Source: an uncultured Aquimarina sp.
Lineage (GTDB): Bacteria > Bacteroidota > Bacteroidia > Flavobacteriales > Flavobacteriaceae
DNA length: 64,000 nt
Direction: 5' to 3'
Assembly: GCF_947500065.1 (NCBI RefSeq)
Contig: NZ_CANMQT010000001.1
Span: 496,001-560,000, forward strand
This document shows positions 17,845 to 26,700 of the stretch, one piece after another. How positions within the stretch are numbered: position 1 is the first letter of the stretch; every line of letters begins with the position of its first letter. Under the pieces are notes generated by a model, which did no database searches, had not been told where the DNA came from, and saw nothing but the letters and a program-made list of their open reading frames with translations. The position numbers and the translations under genes were made by a program.

Positions 17845-18567
17845 TTGAAAGAATTATTGGACATAGCCTTTTCGCAAGTAAACATAGTATTAACAATACT
17901 TATGATTTTATTAATCTTGTATTGGTTATTTACCATGATTTCGGGGATTGATTTTGATCTAGATGTTGATGTAGATATCGATGTTGACACCGATTTAGAT
18001 CTAGACATGGATGCTGATAGTAATATTGAAGGAGGAAATCTGGATTTTGAAGATATTGCAAATACCGAAGTAAATAAGGAAGATATCATTGGAAAAAGAA
18101 GAAAACCACTAAAATGGTGGCAAACTCTTTTGATTTATTTCAATTTTGTTGGGTTGCCATTTATGTTCACATTCACTTGTTGGATATTTATCTGGTGGAT
18201 ATGCACTACAATAACAACCAGCTTGACCAATAGCTATGACAGTGACATTGGATTCATTTTTTTCCTTGGAGGAATTATTCCATCTCTATTAATAACTAAA
18301 ATTTTCACTACTCCATTTAAAAGTTTTTTTAAGAATTTAAATAAAGATGGGGATGCACCAACTGATTTACTTGGCAGAAAAGGAATCATACAATCAACTG
18401 TTTCTAAAGATAAAATGGGTTCTGCAGAAGTAGTAGCAGACGGAAACCCAATGTCGATCTATGTAAAATCATTGAATGGTGAACAAATAGATTATCATCA
18501 GGAGATTTTGATCATTAAACAATCCGAAGACAAAAACTTCTATTATGTGCAATCTTATAACGATTAA
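17845..18567 (+). CDS. YqiJ-like OB-fold membrane protein with alternating-Asp tract
   Basis: A 240-residue inner-membrane protein resembling YqiJ (DUF1449/NfeD-like), the usual partner of the flotillin YqiK. A membrane helix (about 12-33) is followed by a tract where every second residue is Asp from D36 to D58 (twelve Asp), then two membrane helices at about 95-150 and a C-terminal OB-fold domain (LLGRKGIIQSTVSKDKMGSA onward). The start codon is TTG at 17845, chosen because it opens directly before the first helix. NfeD-type OB folds bind flotillin partners; the two SPFH genes follow at once (11 bases). The Asp tract may bind divalent cations. Confidence 0.75.
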   Translation: MKELLDIAFSQVNIVLTILMILLILYWLFTMISGIDFDLDVDVDIDVDTDLDLDMDADSNIEGGNLDFEDIANTEVNKEDIIGKRRKPLKWWQTLLIYFNFVGLPFMFTFTCWIFIWWICTTITTSLTNSYDSDIGFIFFLGGIIPSLLITKIFTTPFKSFFKNLNKDGDAPTDLLGRKGIIQSTVSKDKMGSAEVVADGNPMSIYVKSLNGEQIDYHQEILIIKQSEDKNFYYVQSYND

Positions 18568-18578
18568 AACAAACTAGT

Positions 18579-19223
18579 ATGCCGGAAAACTTGATTTCAT
18601 TTATGGGTATTGCTATTGGTTTTATAATAATACTCATTACATTTTATTTTGTGATTTTTTTAAAATCTTATAAAAAACCAAAACAAGGACAGGCAATAGT
18701 TAGATCAGGACTTAAAGGTGTGCAAATTGGAATACATAAAGGAGTATATGCAATACCTGTTTTTCACACATTAGAATATGTGGATCTTACTATTAAGCAA
18801 TTGGATATTGAACACAAAGAAAATGAGGGAATTATTTGCAAAGACTTTATAAGGGCCGATATAAAAATCAATTTTTATATGAGAGTATCGAATATCCCAA
18901 ATGATATTTTACAAGTCTCGAATGTTTTTGGGTGTAAAACAACTTTTGATAAAATCAAAATAAAGGACATATTCCAGACAAAATTCTCAGAAGCTCTAAA
19001 AACCATCGCTTTTACATATGAATATGAAGAGTTACATCATAAAAAAACAGGATTTAGAAATGAAATTTTACTTCTAATAGGAACAGATCTTAATGGATAT
19101 ATAATTGATGATTGTGTTATTGAATATATAAAACAAACACCGATCGCATTTCTAAACCCTAATAACACATTAGATGCAAAAGGAATTAAAAAAATAAAAG
19201 AATTAACAGAAATTAGAAACTAA
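18579..19223 (+). CDS. Short SPFH (flotillin-head) protein lacking the coiled-coil tail
   Basis: A 214-residue paralogue of the next gene product. It has the N-terminal membrane segment (about 7-30) and an SPFH/Band 7 domain (QGQAIVRSGLKGVQIG to about 200), with shared signatures such as GTDLNGYIIDDCVIEY and QTPIAFL, but it stops at the IKKIKELTE point where the full flotillin continues into its coiled coil. The stop lies exactly at a domain border, so this looks like a stable head-only form rather than random decay. It could cap or modulate flotillin assemblies. The spacing is 11 bases from the previous gene and 16 to the next. Confidence 0.85.
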   Translation: MPENLISFMGIAIGFIIILITFYFVIFLKSYKKPKQGQAIVRSGLKGVQIGIHKGVYAIPVFHTLEYVDLTIKQLDIEHKENEGIICKDFIRADIKINFYMRVSNIPNDILQVSNVFGCKTTFDKIKIKDIFQTKFSEALKTIAFTYEYEELHHKKTGFRNEILLLIGTDLNGYIIDDCVIEYIKQTPIAFLNPNNTLDAKGIKKIKELTEIRN

Positions 19224-19239
19224 TAAACACTAAACTATT

Positions 19240-21306
19240 ATGACAGGCATTTTACCATTTATTGGCATCGGGATAGGCTTGATTCTATTCCTAATCATTG
19301 TATACTTTGCGATCATCGCAATGTTCTACAAAAAAATACCTCAAGGACAAGCACTTGTAAGAACTGGATTTAAAGGCACACAAGTAGCAACAGATAAAGG
19401 ATTATATGTTGTTCCTGTATTTCACAGAGTAGAAATCATGGACATCTCTGTTAAGAAAATTCAAATCGAACGTTTAGGAGGTGATGGATTAGTCTGTAAA
19501 GACAATATGAGAGCTGACATTAAGGTGGCCTTTTTCGTTAGAGTAAATAGTGATATAGATTCTATTAAAAAAGTAGCACAGACTATTGGTTGTGAAAGAG
19601 CTTCAGAAGTATCAACACTAGAGGAATTATTTGAAGCTAAATTTTCGGAAGCTTTAAAAACTGTTGGAAAGAAATTTCAATTTACCGAATTATATGAGGC
19701 AAGACGTGAATTCAGAGATGAAATCGTAAATATTATAGGTACAGATCTTAATGGATACACCTTAGAAGATTGTGCTATTGACTACTTAGAACAAACACCA
19801 GTTTCGTTTTTGAAAATGGACAATATATTAGATGCAGAAGGTATCAAAAAGATCACTGAATTAACCGCTGCTCAAAATATGAAAGCTAACCTTATTAAGC
19901 GTGATGAGGAAAAAGTAATCCGTAAGCAGGATGTAGAAGCACGTGAAGCCATTTTAGAATTAGATAAGCAATTAGCAGAAAAAGAAGAGCAACAAAGACG
20001 TGAGATTTCGAATATCAAAGCCCGTGAAGAAGCGGAAATACTAAAAGTATCTGAAGAAGAAAGATTAAAATCTGAAACAGCTCGTATCTCTACGGAAGAA
20101 AAAGTAAAGGTTGCTGAAGAAAATATGCAACGCCAGATCATTGTTGCAGAAAAAAATAAGCAACGTACCGATGCTGTAGAAACAGAAAGAGTAGAAAAAG
20201 ACAGAATGTTAGAAGCTACAGAACGTGAACGTATCGTTACACTAGCTCAGATAGAAAAGGAGAAAGTAGTAGAAGTTGAGAAGAAAAACATCCAAGATGT
20301 AATTCGTGATCGTGTTACTTTAGAAAAAGGTGTGGTAGAAGAGCAAGAAAACATGAAAGACATTGAAGCTTTTAAAACTGCGGATCGTGAGAAACAAGTA
20401 AAAATTACAATTGCCGAAGGAAATGCAGAAGAGGCATTAATAGCTACCATAAAAGCTGCTGAAGCTCAAAAAGAAGCAGCTAAGCAAAAAGCAGAAGAAA
20501 TTAATATCGAAGCATTAGCGCATAAAGAAGCTAGCGAAAAAGAAGCGGCTGCAAGAAAAACACTGGCAGAAGCACAAGCAAAAGAAGAAGCTACCATTGG
20601 TATGTCTGAGGCTCAAGTAATGCATGCAAAAGCAGAGGCACACGAGCGTCAAGGAATTGTAGAAGCATCGATTATTGAGAAAAAAGCGAAAGCGGAAGCC
20701 GCTGGTATTTCTGCTAAAGCCGAAGCCTTAAAAGAAGAAGGATTAGCTGAGGCTGAAGTGATCAAAGAAAAAGCATTAGCTGATGCAGTTGGAATCGAAG
20801 AGAAAGCTGAAGCAATGAAGAAACTTGATGGTGTTGGTAAAGAACATGAAGAGTTTAAACTACGATTAGATAAAGAATTACAAGTAGACTTAGCACATAT
20901 CAATATCCAAAAAGAAATTGCAGATGCGCAAGCTGAAGTAATTGGAGAAGCACTGAAGGCTGCTAATATTGATATTGTAGGTGGAGAAACTATGTTCTTT
21001 GATCAAATAGTTGGTCAAATTACTAAAGCTAAAGGTATTGATAGACTCGTAAAGCATTCAGATAATATTCAGGATGTAAAAGATGCAATCTTAGGTAGTG
21101 ATGATGTAAAAGGAAATCTTTTAGAGAAAGTAAAAGAGTTTGCTACTAAATACGGAGTCTCTTCAGAAGATATCAAAAATCTAACGATCGCTAATATCTT
21201 GATGGATCTGAAACAGAAATCCTCTAATGAAGAAGAAAACACGTTGTTTAGCAACCTGTTTAATCTGGCTAAAGGATTAGGATTATCTGACAAAAAATTG
21301 AAATAA
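19240..21306 (+). CDS. Flotillin-like SPFH protein (YqiK type)
   Basis: A 688-residue flotillin. A membrane segment (about 5-28) is followed by the SPFH/Band 7 domain (GQALVRTGFKGTQVATDKG to about 205), a very long Glu/Lys/Ala coiled coil (about 210-545, rich in KAEAEA-type repeats) and a C-terminal globular region with short helices. Flotillins form ring-like assemblies that organise ordered membrane patches. The length agrees with YqiK-like members. It is the main scaffold of the operon and sits between its short paralogue and a set of small membrane proteins. A repeat-rich 213-base gap follows, so downstream genes may have their own promoter. Confidence 0.92.
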   Translation: MTGILPFIGIGIGLILFLIIVYFAIIAMFYKKIPQGQALVRTGFKGTQVATDKGLYVVPVFHRVEIMDISVKKIQIERLGGDGLVCKDNMRADIKVAFFVRVNSDIDSIKKVAQTIGCERASEVSTLEELFEAKFSEALKTVGKKFQFTELYEARREFRDEIVNIIGTDLNGYTLEDCAIDYLEQTPVSFLKMDNILDAEGIKKITELTAAQNMKANLIKRDEEKVIRKQDVEAREAILELDKQLAEKEEQQRREISNIKAREEAEILKVSEEERLKSETARISTEEKVKVAEENMQRQIIVAEKNKQRTDAVETERVEKDRMLEATERERIVTLAQIEKEKVVEVEKKNIQDVIRDRVTLEKGVVEEQENMKDIEAFKTADREKQVKITIAEGNAEEALIATIKAAEAQKEAAKQKAEEINIEALAHKEASEKEAAARKTLAEAQAKEEATIGMSEAQVMHAKAEAHERQGIVEASIIEKKAKAEAAGISAKAEALKEEGLAEAEVIKEKALADAVGIEEKAEAMKKLDGVGKEHEEFKLRLDKELQVDLAHINIQKEIADAQAEVIGEALKAANIDIVGGETMFFDQIVGQITKAKGIDRLVKHSDNIQDVKDAILGSDDVKGNLLEKVKEFATKYGVSSEDIKNLTIANILMDLKQKSSNEEENTLFSNLFNLAKGLGLSDKKLK

Positions 21307-21320
21307 CATTCAAAAAAGAG

Positions 21321-21376
21321 CTCTCCTCCTTATCAAGGAGGAGAATGAATTCCGCAAAGCGGAAGAAAGAGGAGGT
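21321..21376. repeat. Hairpin repeat element, intergenic
   Basis: Two adjacent hairpins: a 9-bp stem (21323-21331 with 21335-21343, three-base loop) and a 6-bp stem TTCCGC/GCGGAA (21350-21364). The composition is GC-richer than the surroundings and resembles the short interspersed palindromes common in flavobacterial genomes. It may also attenuate transcription after the flotillin gene. Confidence 0.55.
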
Positions 21377-21519
21377 AAGAAATCCACAATACTTTATGAA
21401 TACAATCATAAAAACATTTTTAGACCCATAAAAGTCAATCCCTGAAAGTCTTGAACTCTCTTTGGGGTAGCGAGTGATTGACTAGATGGGATTTGTTTAA
21501 CTTTTAAATACGGTTTAAT

Positions 21520-21768
21520 ATGGGATTTGGAGGAGCTCAAGGAATGATAACTTCCTTGAAAAATAATAGTAGAAGAAATAAACGAGAAGCTTTTGACGGA
21601 TGGACTAGTTCTGATAAAGAAAGTAATGGAATAAAAACAGAACCTGTTTCTGAAGAAATTCTAATAGAAATAAGAAAGAAGATTCAGAAACAAAATCGAA
21701 TAACTACTATCAAAACTATAGCAGTTATTGCAATTGGCATCATAACAACAGCTTGGTTGTTATTCTAA
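21520..21768 (+). CDS. Small membrane protein, paralogue of the next gene
   Basis: An 82-residue protein with a soluble N-terminus and one C-terminal membrane helix (about 61-82). The segment SLKNNSRRNKREAF and later GIKTEPVSEEILIEIRKKI are shared with the 85-residue product of the neighbouring gene, so the two are paralogues. I recall similar small proteins scattered in Flavobacteriaceae, but no function is assigned. The arrangement (basic amphipathic N-terminus, tail anchor) suggests a membrane adaptor for the flotillin or ATPase. Confidence 0.72.
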   Translation: MGFGGAQGMITSLKNNSRRNKREAFDGWTSSDKESNGIKTEPVSEEILIEIRKKIQKQNRITTIKTIAVIAIGIITTAWLLF

Positions 21769-21805
21769 AAATCATCGAAATATAAATTATAAACTTGAAA
21801 AACGT

Positions 21806-22063
21806 ATGAGTGCAATTTCAGGAATGAACATTTCGATGAAAAATAATAATCGAAGAGTTAAGAGAGAAGCTTTTAGTCATATCACAGGAGAATCTGACAC
21901 AGAAAGTAAAGGAATTAAAGTGGAACCAGTTTCAGAAGAAGTTCTAATTAAGATTAGGCAGAAACTAAGAAAGCAAAGACAAGGATTGTTTAGACGAAGA
22001 TTGATTGGTTTTGGAGTATTGATAGGTTTTATAGTAGCAATGATAGTGTATAGTACATTTTGA
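21806..22063 (+). CDS. Small membrane protein, paralogue of the previous gene
   Basis: An 85-residue tail-anchored protein with a single membrane helix at about 63-84. It shares with its upstream paralogue the pattern MKNNNRRVKREAF and GIKVEPVSEEVLIKIRQKL, while the N-terminus and membrane helix differ, which indicates an old duplication. It starts 37 bases after the previous gene. Function unknown; likely cytoplasmic domain against the inner membrane. Confidence 0.72.
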   Translation: MSAISGMNISMKNNNRRVKREAFSHITGESDTESKGIKVEPVSEEVLIKIRQKLRKQRQGLFRRRLIGFGVLIGFIVAMIVYSTF

Positions 22064-22080
22064 ATTATAAACTAAGGTTT

Positions 22081-22195
22081 CCTCTCCCTTGAGACATCGT
22101 AGCATTGCTATGAGTGAGATGGAGCGATGGAATTAAGGTGAGGGTGTTCTCGTAAAACCCCTCATCCTAGCCTTCTCCCCAAGGAGAAGGAACTT
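22081..22195. repeat. Composite palindromic repeat element, intergenic
   Basis: This stretch is GC-richer than its surroundings and carries nested palindromic pieces, among them CCTTCTCC/GGAGAAGG around 22171-22190 and a direct CCTCTCC/GGTGAGGG pair. It resembles the short interspersed repeats at 21321 and 36723 in style, not in exact sequence. No gene is seen in the 180-base gap. Confidence 0.5.
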
Positions 22196-22243
22196 CTGAG
22201 TTAACCAGGGATCTTTTTTGGTTTTAATTTTAATAGAAAGATT

Positions 22244-22600
22244 ATGAATAAAAAAATTTTAGGATTAATAGCGGTATTAGTAGTAGCAATTGGGATTTTA
22301 GCATTTAATACCTATTATAAAAAAGAGGCGCTAATAAAAAATGGTGCGGTAACAACTGCGGTTATAGCAAAAATCTCAACCAATAAGATTGATAATGAAT
22401 TCTCTCCAACAGTGGAGAATATTCATATTAAGTACAAGTATGTAATCAATACTAAAGAATATACGAAAACGCAAGAGATCTCAAGACATGAACATGATTT
22501 ATATTTCGTTAAAACAGGGAAAATAGGTGATTCTGTTACCATAACATATGATGCTAAGAATCCCACAAATTCTAAAATTGAGAAGATTAACAAAAAATGA
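22244..22600 (+). CDS. DUF3592-like small membrane-anchored protein
   Basis: A 118-residue protein with an N-terminal membrane helix (about 4-22) and a beta-rich exported or cytoplasmic domain ending in GDSVTITYDAKNPTNSKI, the type of segment found in DUF3592 proteins. The reading frame after the TGA stop stays open for another 17 codons (a KNPKKTWWNIKKNK-like basic tail) up to a TAA at 22652, so a slightly longer ancestral form is possible. The role is unknown. It lies in the operon between the small membrane proteins and the TPR protein. Confidence 0.65.
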   Translation: MNKKILGLIAVLVVAIGILAFNTYYKKEALIKNGAVTTAVIAKISTNKIDNEFSPTVENIHIKYKYVINTKEYTKTQEISRHEHDLYFVKTGKIGDSVTITYDAKNPTNSKIEKINKK

Positions 22601-22674
22601 AAGAATCCTAAAAAAACGTGGTGGAATATCAAAAAGAATAAATCCAACATATAACCAAAAAAAACATTCAACAA

Positions 22675-23679
22675 GTGTCAATATTTAAAGCTTTTATATA
22701 TTTGATTTTTGCGTCGATAATCTTTTTAGTTATTGATGGTTTTGTTGCAAAAAAAGAATATCATAATGGTATTATTATTGACAAGAAATATTCTAATAAT
22801 ACGGGGCTTTCTGGTGGAAGTTCAACCGGAGAAACCCCTTTTGCTCCGATACCCGAACAGAAAACTGACCCTAAAGGATTCTCTTTCTCAATAAGAGCAG
22901 AGTCAAATCAAACGGTTAAAGTTGTTCCAGATAATGAAATGTATTATCAGGCTTCATTAGGTGATTCCATAACATATATTAAATATAAAGGATTGTTCAC
23001 AAATGTTCTGTGGAACACAGTTCCTTTCAAGATTAAAAAACAACCCACAAACGCTAATTATTTAAAGATTCAACAAGAAAAAAAAATAAATAATCTTTTA
23101 AATAAAAACGCTTTACTGTTACATTCAAAAATTAAGCAAATCTATCAGCAATCAGACAAGAATGTTTTCGAAGCTGTAGAATACGCAGATTCACTCATCC
23201 AAAATGATGAGTTCTTATCGAAACAGAATAAAATAACGAACATACAAGCTATCATAGGGGAAATTCTTTATGACAATAATCAAATAGATTTGGCTTTAGA
23301 GCGATTTCTTTTAGTAAAAAAGAATCACCCTAGACATCTAAGAAATGATGCTAATATTGCAGGTTGTTATATCAAAAAAAAGAAATACAAGGAAGCTCTG
23401 GAGCTACTTACTAATGCGTCCAAAATAAATAAAGAATATAAATGGTTAATTGGAAATTATTATGAAATAATCAAAAACAAACCAAATGCAATAATCATGT
23501 ATAAAGAATTATATGATTCTGATAATAAAACATATTTTTATTGTAAAAAAAGAATAAAAGCACTTCAAAATCCTGAAACGAAAATGTACAAAGAACTAAT
23601 TTATTTAAAGAGAAGAGAGCGTACTATAATGCTTAGAAATAGTCTAGGTGGATTTGAAGTGAAGAAGGTTAAATATTAA
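22675..23679 (+). CDS. Membrane-anchored TPR-like protein
   Basis: A 334-residue protein. The start is GTG at 22675, chosen because it precisely opens an N-terminal membrane helix (about 5-24). A beta-rich part (about 25-120, with YYQASLGDSITYIKYKG) resembles the previous gene's domain, and residues about 150-300 contain at least three helical TPR-type repeats (IGEILYDNNQIDLALERFLL, then NIAGCYIKKKKYKEALELLT). TPR repeats bind protein partners, so it may link the membrane to the giant ATPase encoded next. No named family was recognised. Confidence 0.65.
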   Translation: MSIFKAFIYLIFASIIFLVIDGFVAKKEYHNGIIIDKKYSNNTGLSGGSSTGETPFAPIPEQKTDPKGFSFSIRAESNQTVKVVPDNEMYYQASLGDSITYIKYKGLFTNVLWNTVPFKIKKQPTNANYLKIQQEKKINNLLNKNALLLHSKIKQIYQQSDKNVFEAVEYADSLIQNDEFLSKQNKITNIQAIIGEILYDNNQIDLALERFLLVKKNHPRHLRNDANIAGCYIKKKKYKEALELLTNASKINKEYKWLIGNYYEIIKNKPNAIIMYKELYDSDNKTYFYCKKRIKALQNPETKMYKELIYLKRRERTIMLRNSLGGFEVKKVKY

Positions 23680-23761
23680 AATCTAATTATAACCTGTTAT
23701 CAATTTCCTCAAAAAGGAGGGAAACCAATTTTAACTCTGACTAAAACCTAGAGTAACAACT

Positions 23762-26700
23762 ATGGAAGAAACTAACACTAACAACATACAACTAGACGGT
23801 GGAACTTATGAAATCATCCAAAAACGTTTGCAAAAACAAAAGGGTGAACTCCAAAATCGTCTTACCCAATTAAATGATGCACGAAAAGAAGTTTTTGGTA
23901 GTGTAGAAACAAAACTAATTGCCAATAATCGTATCAACACAGAGAATAACTGTATTGCCAGAGATATTGTTACTATTGGGGATTTTTGTCTTTTTGGGTA
24001 TAATGTTCATTTCGGACTAAGGACAGAGATAAAACTAGATGATGTATTCAGTATCTATACATATGCTGATGATCATTTTATAAATAAAAAATTAGACCTC
24101 ATCAATGATTCGGTTTTCATTGACGACTTCACGAATCTATATAAATACTATCGTAACACCATCTTTTCTAAGTTTGCTATTGTTGGTAATTATCTACACA
24201 TGGTATTTCAGCTAAGTGAAAGTGTTTCTGACATCAAAACCTTTAAATGGCTTATAAACGAAGGCACTCTTACCTATGTAGACAACCGTAGTGAACACGA
24301 GTTTAAATTTCCGAAGCAGTACGAATTCGAGTGGATTGAAGTTACACGTGATATGCATCGCTATGGAACACATCCGCATATCTCTATACTAGATAAAGTT
24401 TTTGTAGAAACTGTAGGCGGTGATCTTACCATCAAAATTGAAGATAATACCGATGATGGAAAAGGGATCTATAATGAAACGGTTGAACAGGTAGATCAAA
24501 CTCTAGATGATGGTCAATATAGATATGCGAATTTAGGAAACCTAATCGCTTTAGAAATAAAACCTTTTCAGGAAGCTCCACGATATTTCGTGTATAACCA
24601 TAAGGTACAAGAGGTCAAAAAAATTGAATGTATCAAAGATGCTTGTGTTCTCTTACCAGATGATCAGGGAATCATATATCCTAACGGATACTATCTGCAA
24701 TCCGGAGAAGTCAAACTATTCACCAACGAGGTTTCTGATGTCAAGTTTCAGGAAAAAATCGGCTCTCCTAATGGAGAAGACTTCTTGTATGTATTTTATG
24801 AAAGTGAAAAAGGATTATACACTTTGATGTCTTATAATGTCATCGAACAAGAAGTAAAAACCCCAATTATTTGCAATGGTTTTACTATTTTGGAAGGTGG
24901 AGAACTGTGTTATTTCAAGACAGAAGATGAACAAACAAAACATCATGTTATTCAGATATGGCAGACACCTTTCTTAAAAGGAAATGAGATACCATCAGAA
25001 CATACAGATACTTTATTATATAAAATAGGTAATAAAGATATCGTAAAAGCGATGGCTGAATGCCATGCCCTAATCACATTACTTAACAAAGAAGATAATT
25101 ATGACGGCTTGTATGATGATCTGGCTAAATCTTCCAGTGACATTATTGACAGTTATTATTGGATAAGAGAAGAAGATACATGTCGTTTGGATGTCCCATT
25201 AGGAGAAGTTAGCAATGCAGCTAATGCAGCCATAGATGAGTTTGAAAAAGTAGTGCAACTGCGAAGAACCGCTGCCAATGTCACCAAAGAAACTAAAGAA
25301 ACTGCCAAAGACATATTTAACAAGATAAAAAGTAGTTCATTTCGATCTATTGATGATTTTGTACAAGTATTATCACAACTAAGAACCTTACGCGGAGAAG
25401 TAATTGGTCTAAATGACATTAGATACATTGATAAACAATTTATCACCGATCTAGAAACTGAAATTGCTGAACAAACTGATAAAATTTCGCAACGTTGTGT
25501 ACAATTCTTGCTAGATGATAAGGCACTACTACCCTATCACGCTCGAGTAGAAGAAAAACAACAAGAATTAGAAGCAATTAAAAAAGTAATCGAGGCAAAA
25601 AAACTAGAAGAAGAAGTAAATCAAATCGCTAAAGATTTGGAAATGCTTATTGACATAGTTTCTAACCTACAGATCGAGGACACTTCGCATTCTACCAAGA
25701 TTATTGATAATATATCTTTGATTTTCGCAACGATTAATCAGTTAAAAGCTGGTATCAAAAATAAAATAAAGTCACTTGGTAGTAAAGAAGCTAATGCAGA
25801 ATTTGCAGCACAATTAAAACTAGTAGACCAGAGCATTATCAATTACCTTGACATTGCCAATACCCCAGAAAAAACAGATGAGTTACTAAACAAGGTATCT
25901 GTTCAGCTAGAAGATTTAGAAGGTCGATTTGCTGATTTCGAAGAATTTATTACGCTTATTATAGAAAAGCGCGAGGAAGTATATAATGCTTTTGAAGCCA
26001 GAAAGAATAGTCTGATCGAGGCAAGGAATAAAAAAGCCGTTGCTCTTGAAAATGCTGCAAGTCGAATATTAAAGGGAGTTACTAAAAAGGCTTTAAGTTT
26101 TGATTCTGTCGCTGATATCAATGGATATTTTGCATCTGATCTAATGACCAATAAACTTCGGGATATCATTGTCAGTTTAATGGAACTGGATGATGCTGGT
26201 AAAGCCGAAACTATAGAGACTGCTCTAAAGGTAGCCAAAGAAGATGCTACTCGTAAGCTAAAAGATAAACAAGATTTATATGAAGATGGTGAGAATATCA
26301 TCAAACTAGGAAAACATAAGTTTGGCGTAAACAAACAATCATTAGACCTTACTATTGTTTACAAAGACAATACATTACAATATCATCTTACTGGAACCGA
26401 TTTCTATCAGGAAATTGAAAACGAAATATTACTAAAATCTAAAAAATACTGGGATCAAGAGCTAATTTCTGAAAACCAAGAAATATATCGTGCAGCCTAT
26501 TTAGCTTATAAAATATTCAATACTAAAAAGGATGAATTAATAAATCTAGGAGAAAAAGAACTACTAGAACTTGTGAAATCCGAAAGCAGTAAAAACTATG
26601 CTGAAGGATATGTAAAAGGAGTTCACGATGTAGACGCCGCTACAATACTAAAGGTTTTAGTAAGCAAAGATCATGATCTGAGGTTATTACGACATAACTC

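Noticed and set aside
18579..19223. Pseudogene reading of the short SPFH gene
   Set aside because: The frame is intact, ends at a domain border and is well spaced in the operon.
20460..20830. Repeat array in the flotillin coding region
   Set aside because: The repetition reflects KAEAEA-type coiled-coil codons, not an array with spacers; no CRISPR is seen anywhere in the window.
25903..26334. 143-residue minus-strand frame inside the giant ATPase gene
   Set aside because: Serine- and leucine-rich antisense frames are a by-product of coiled-coil codons; the plus strand has a continuous real gene.
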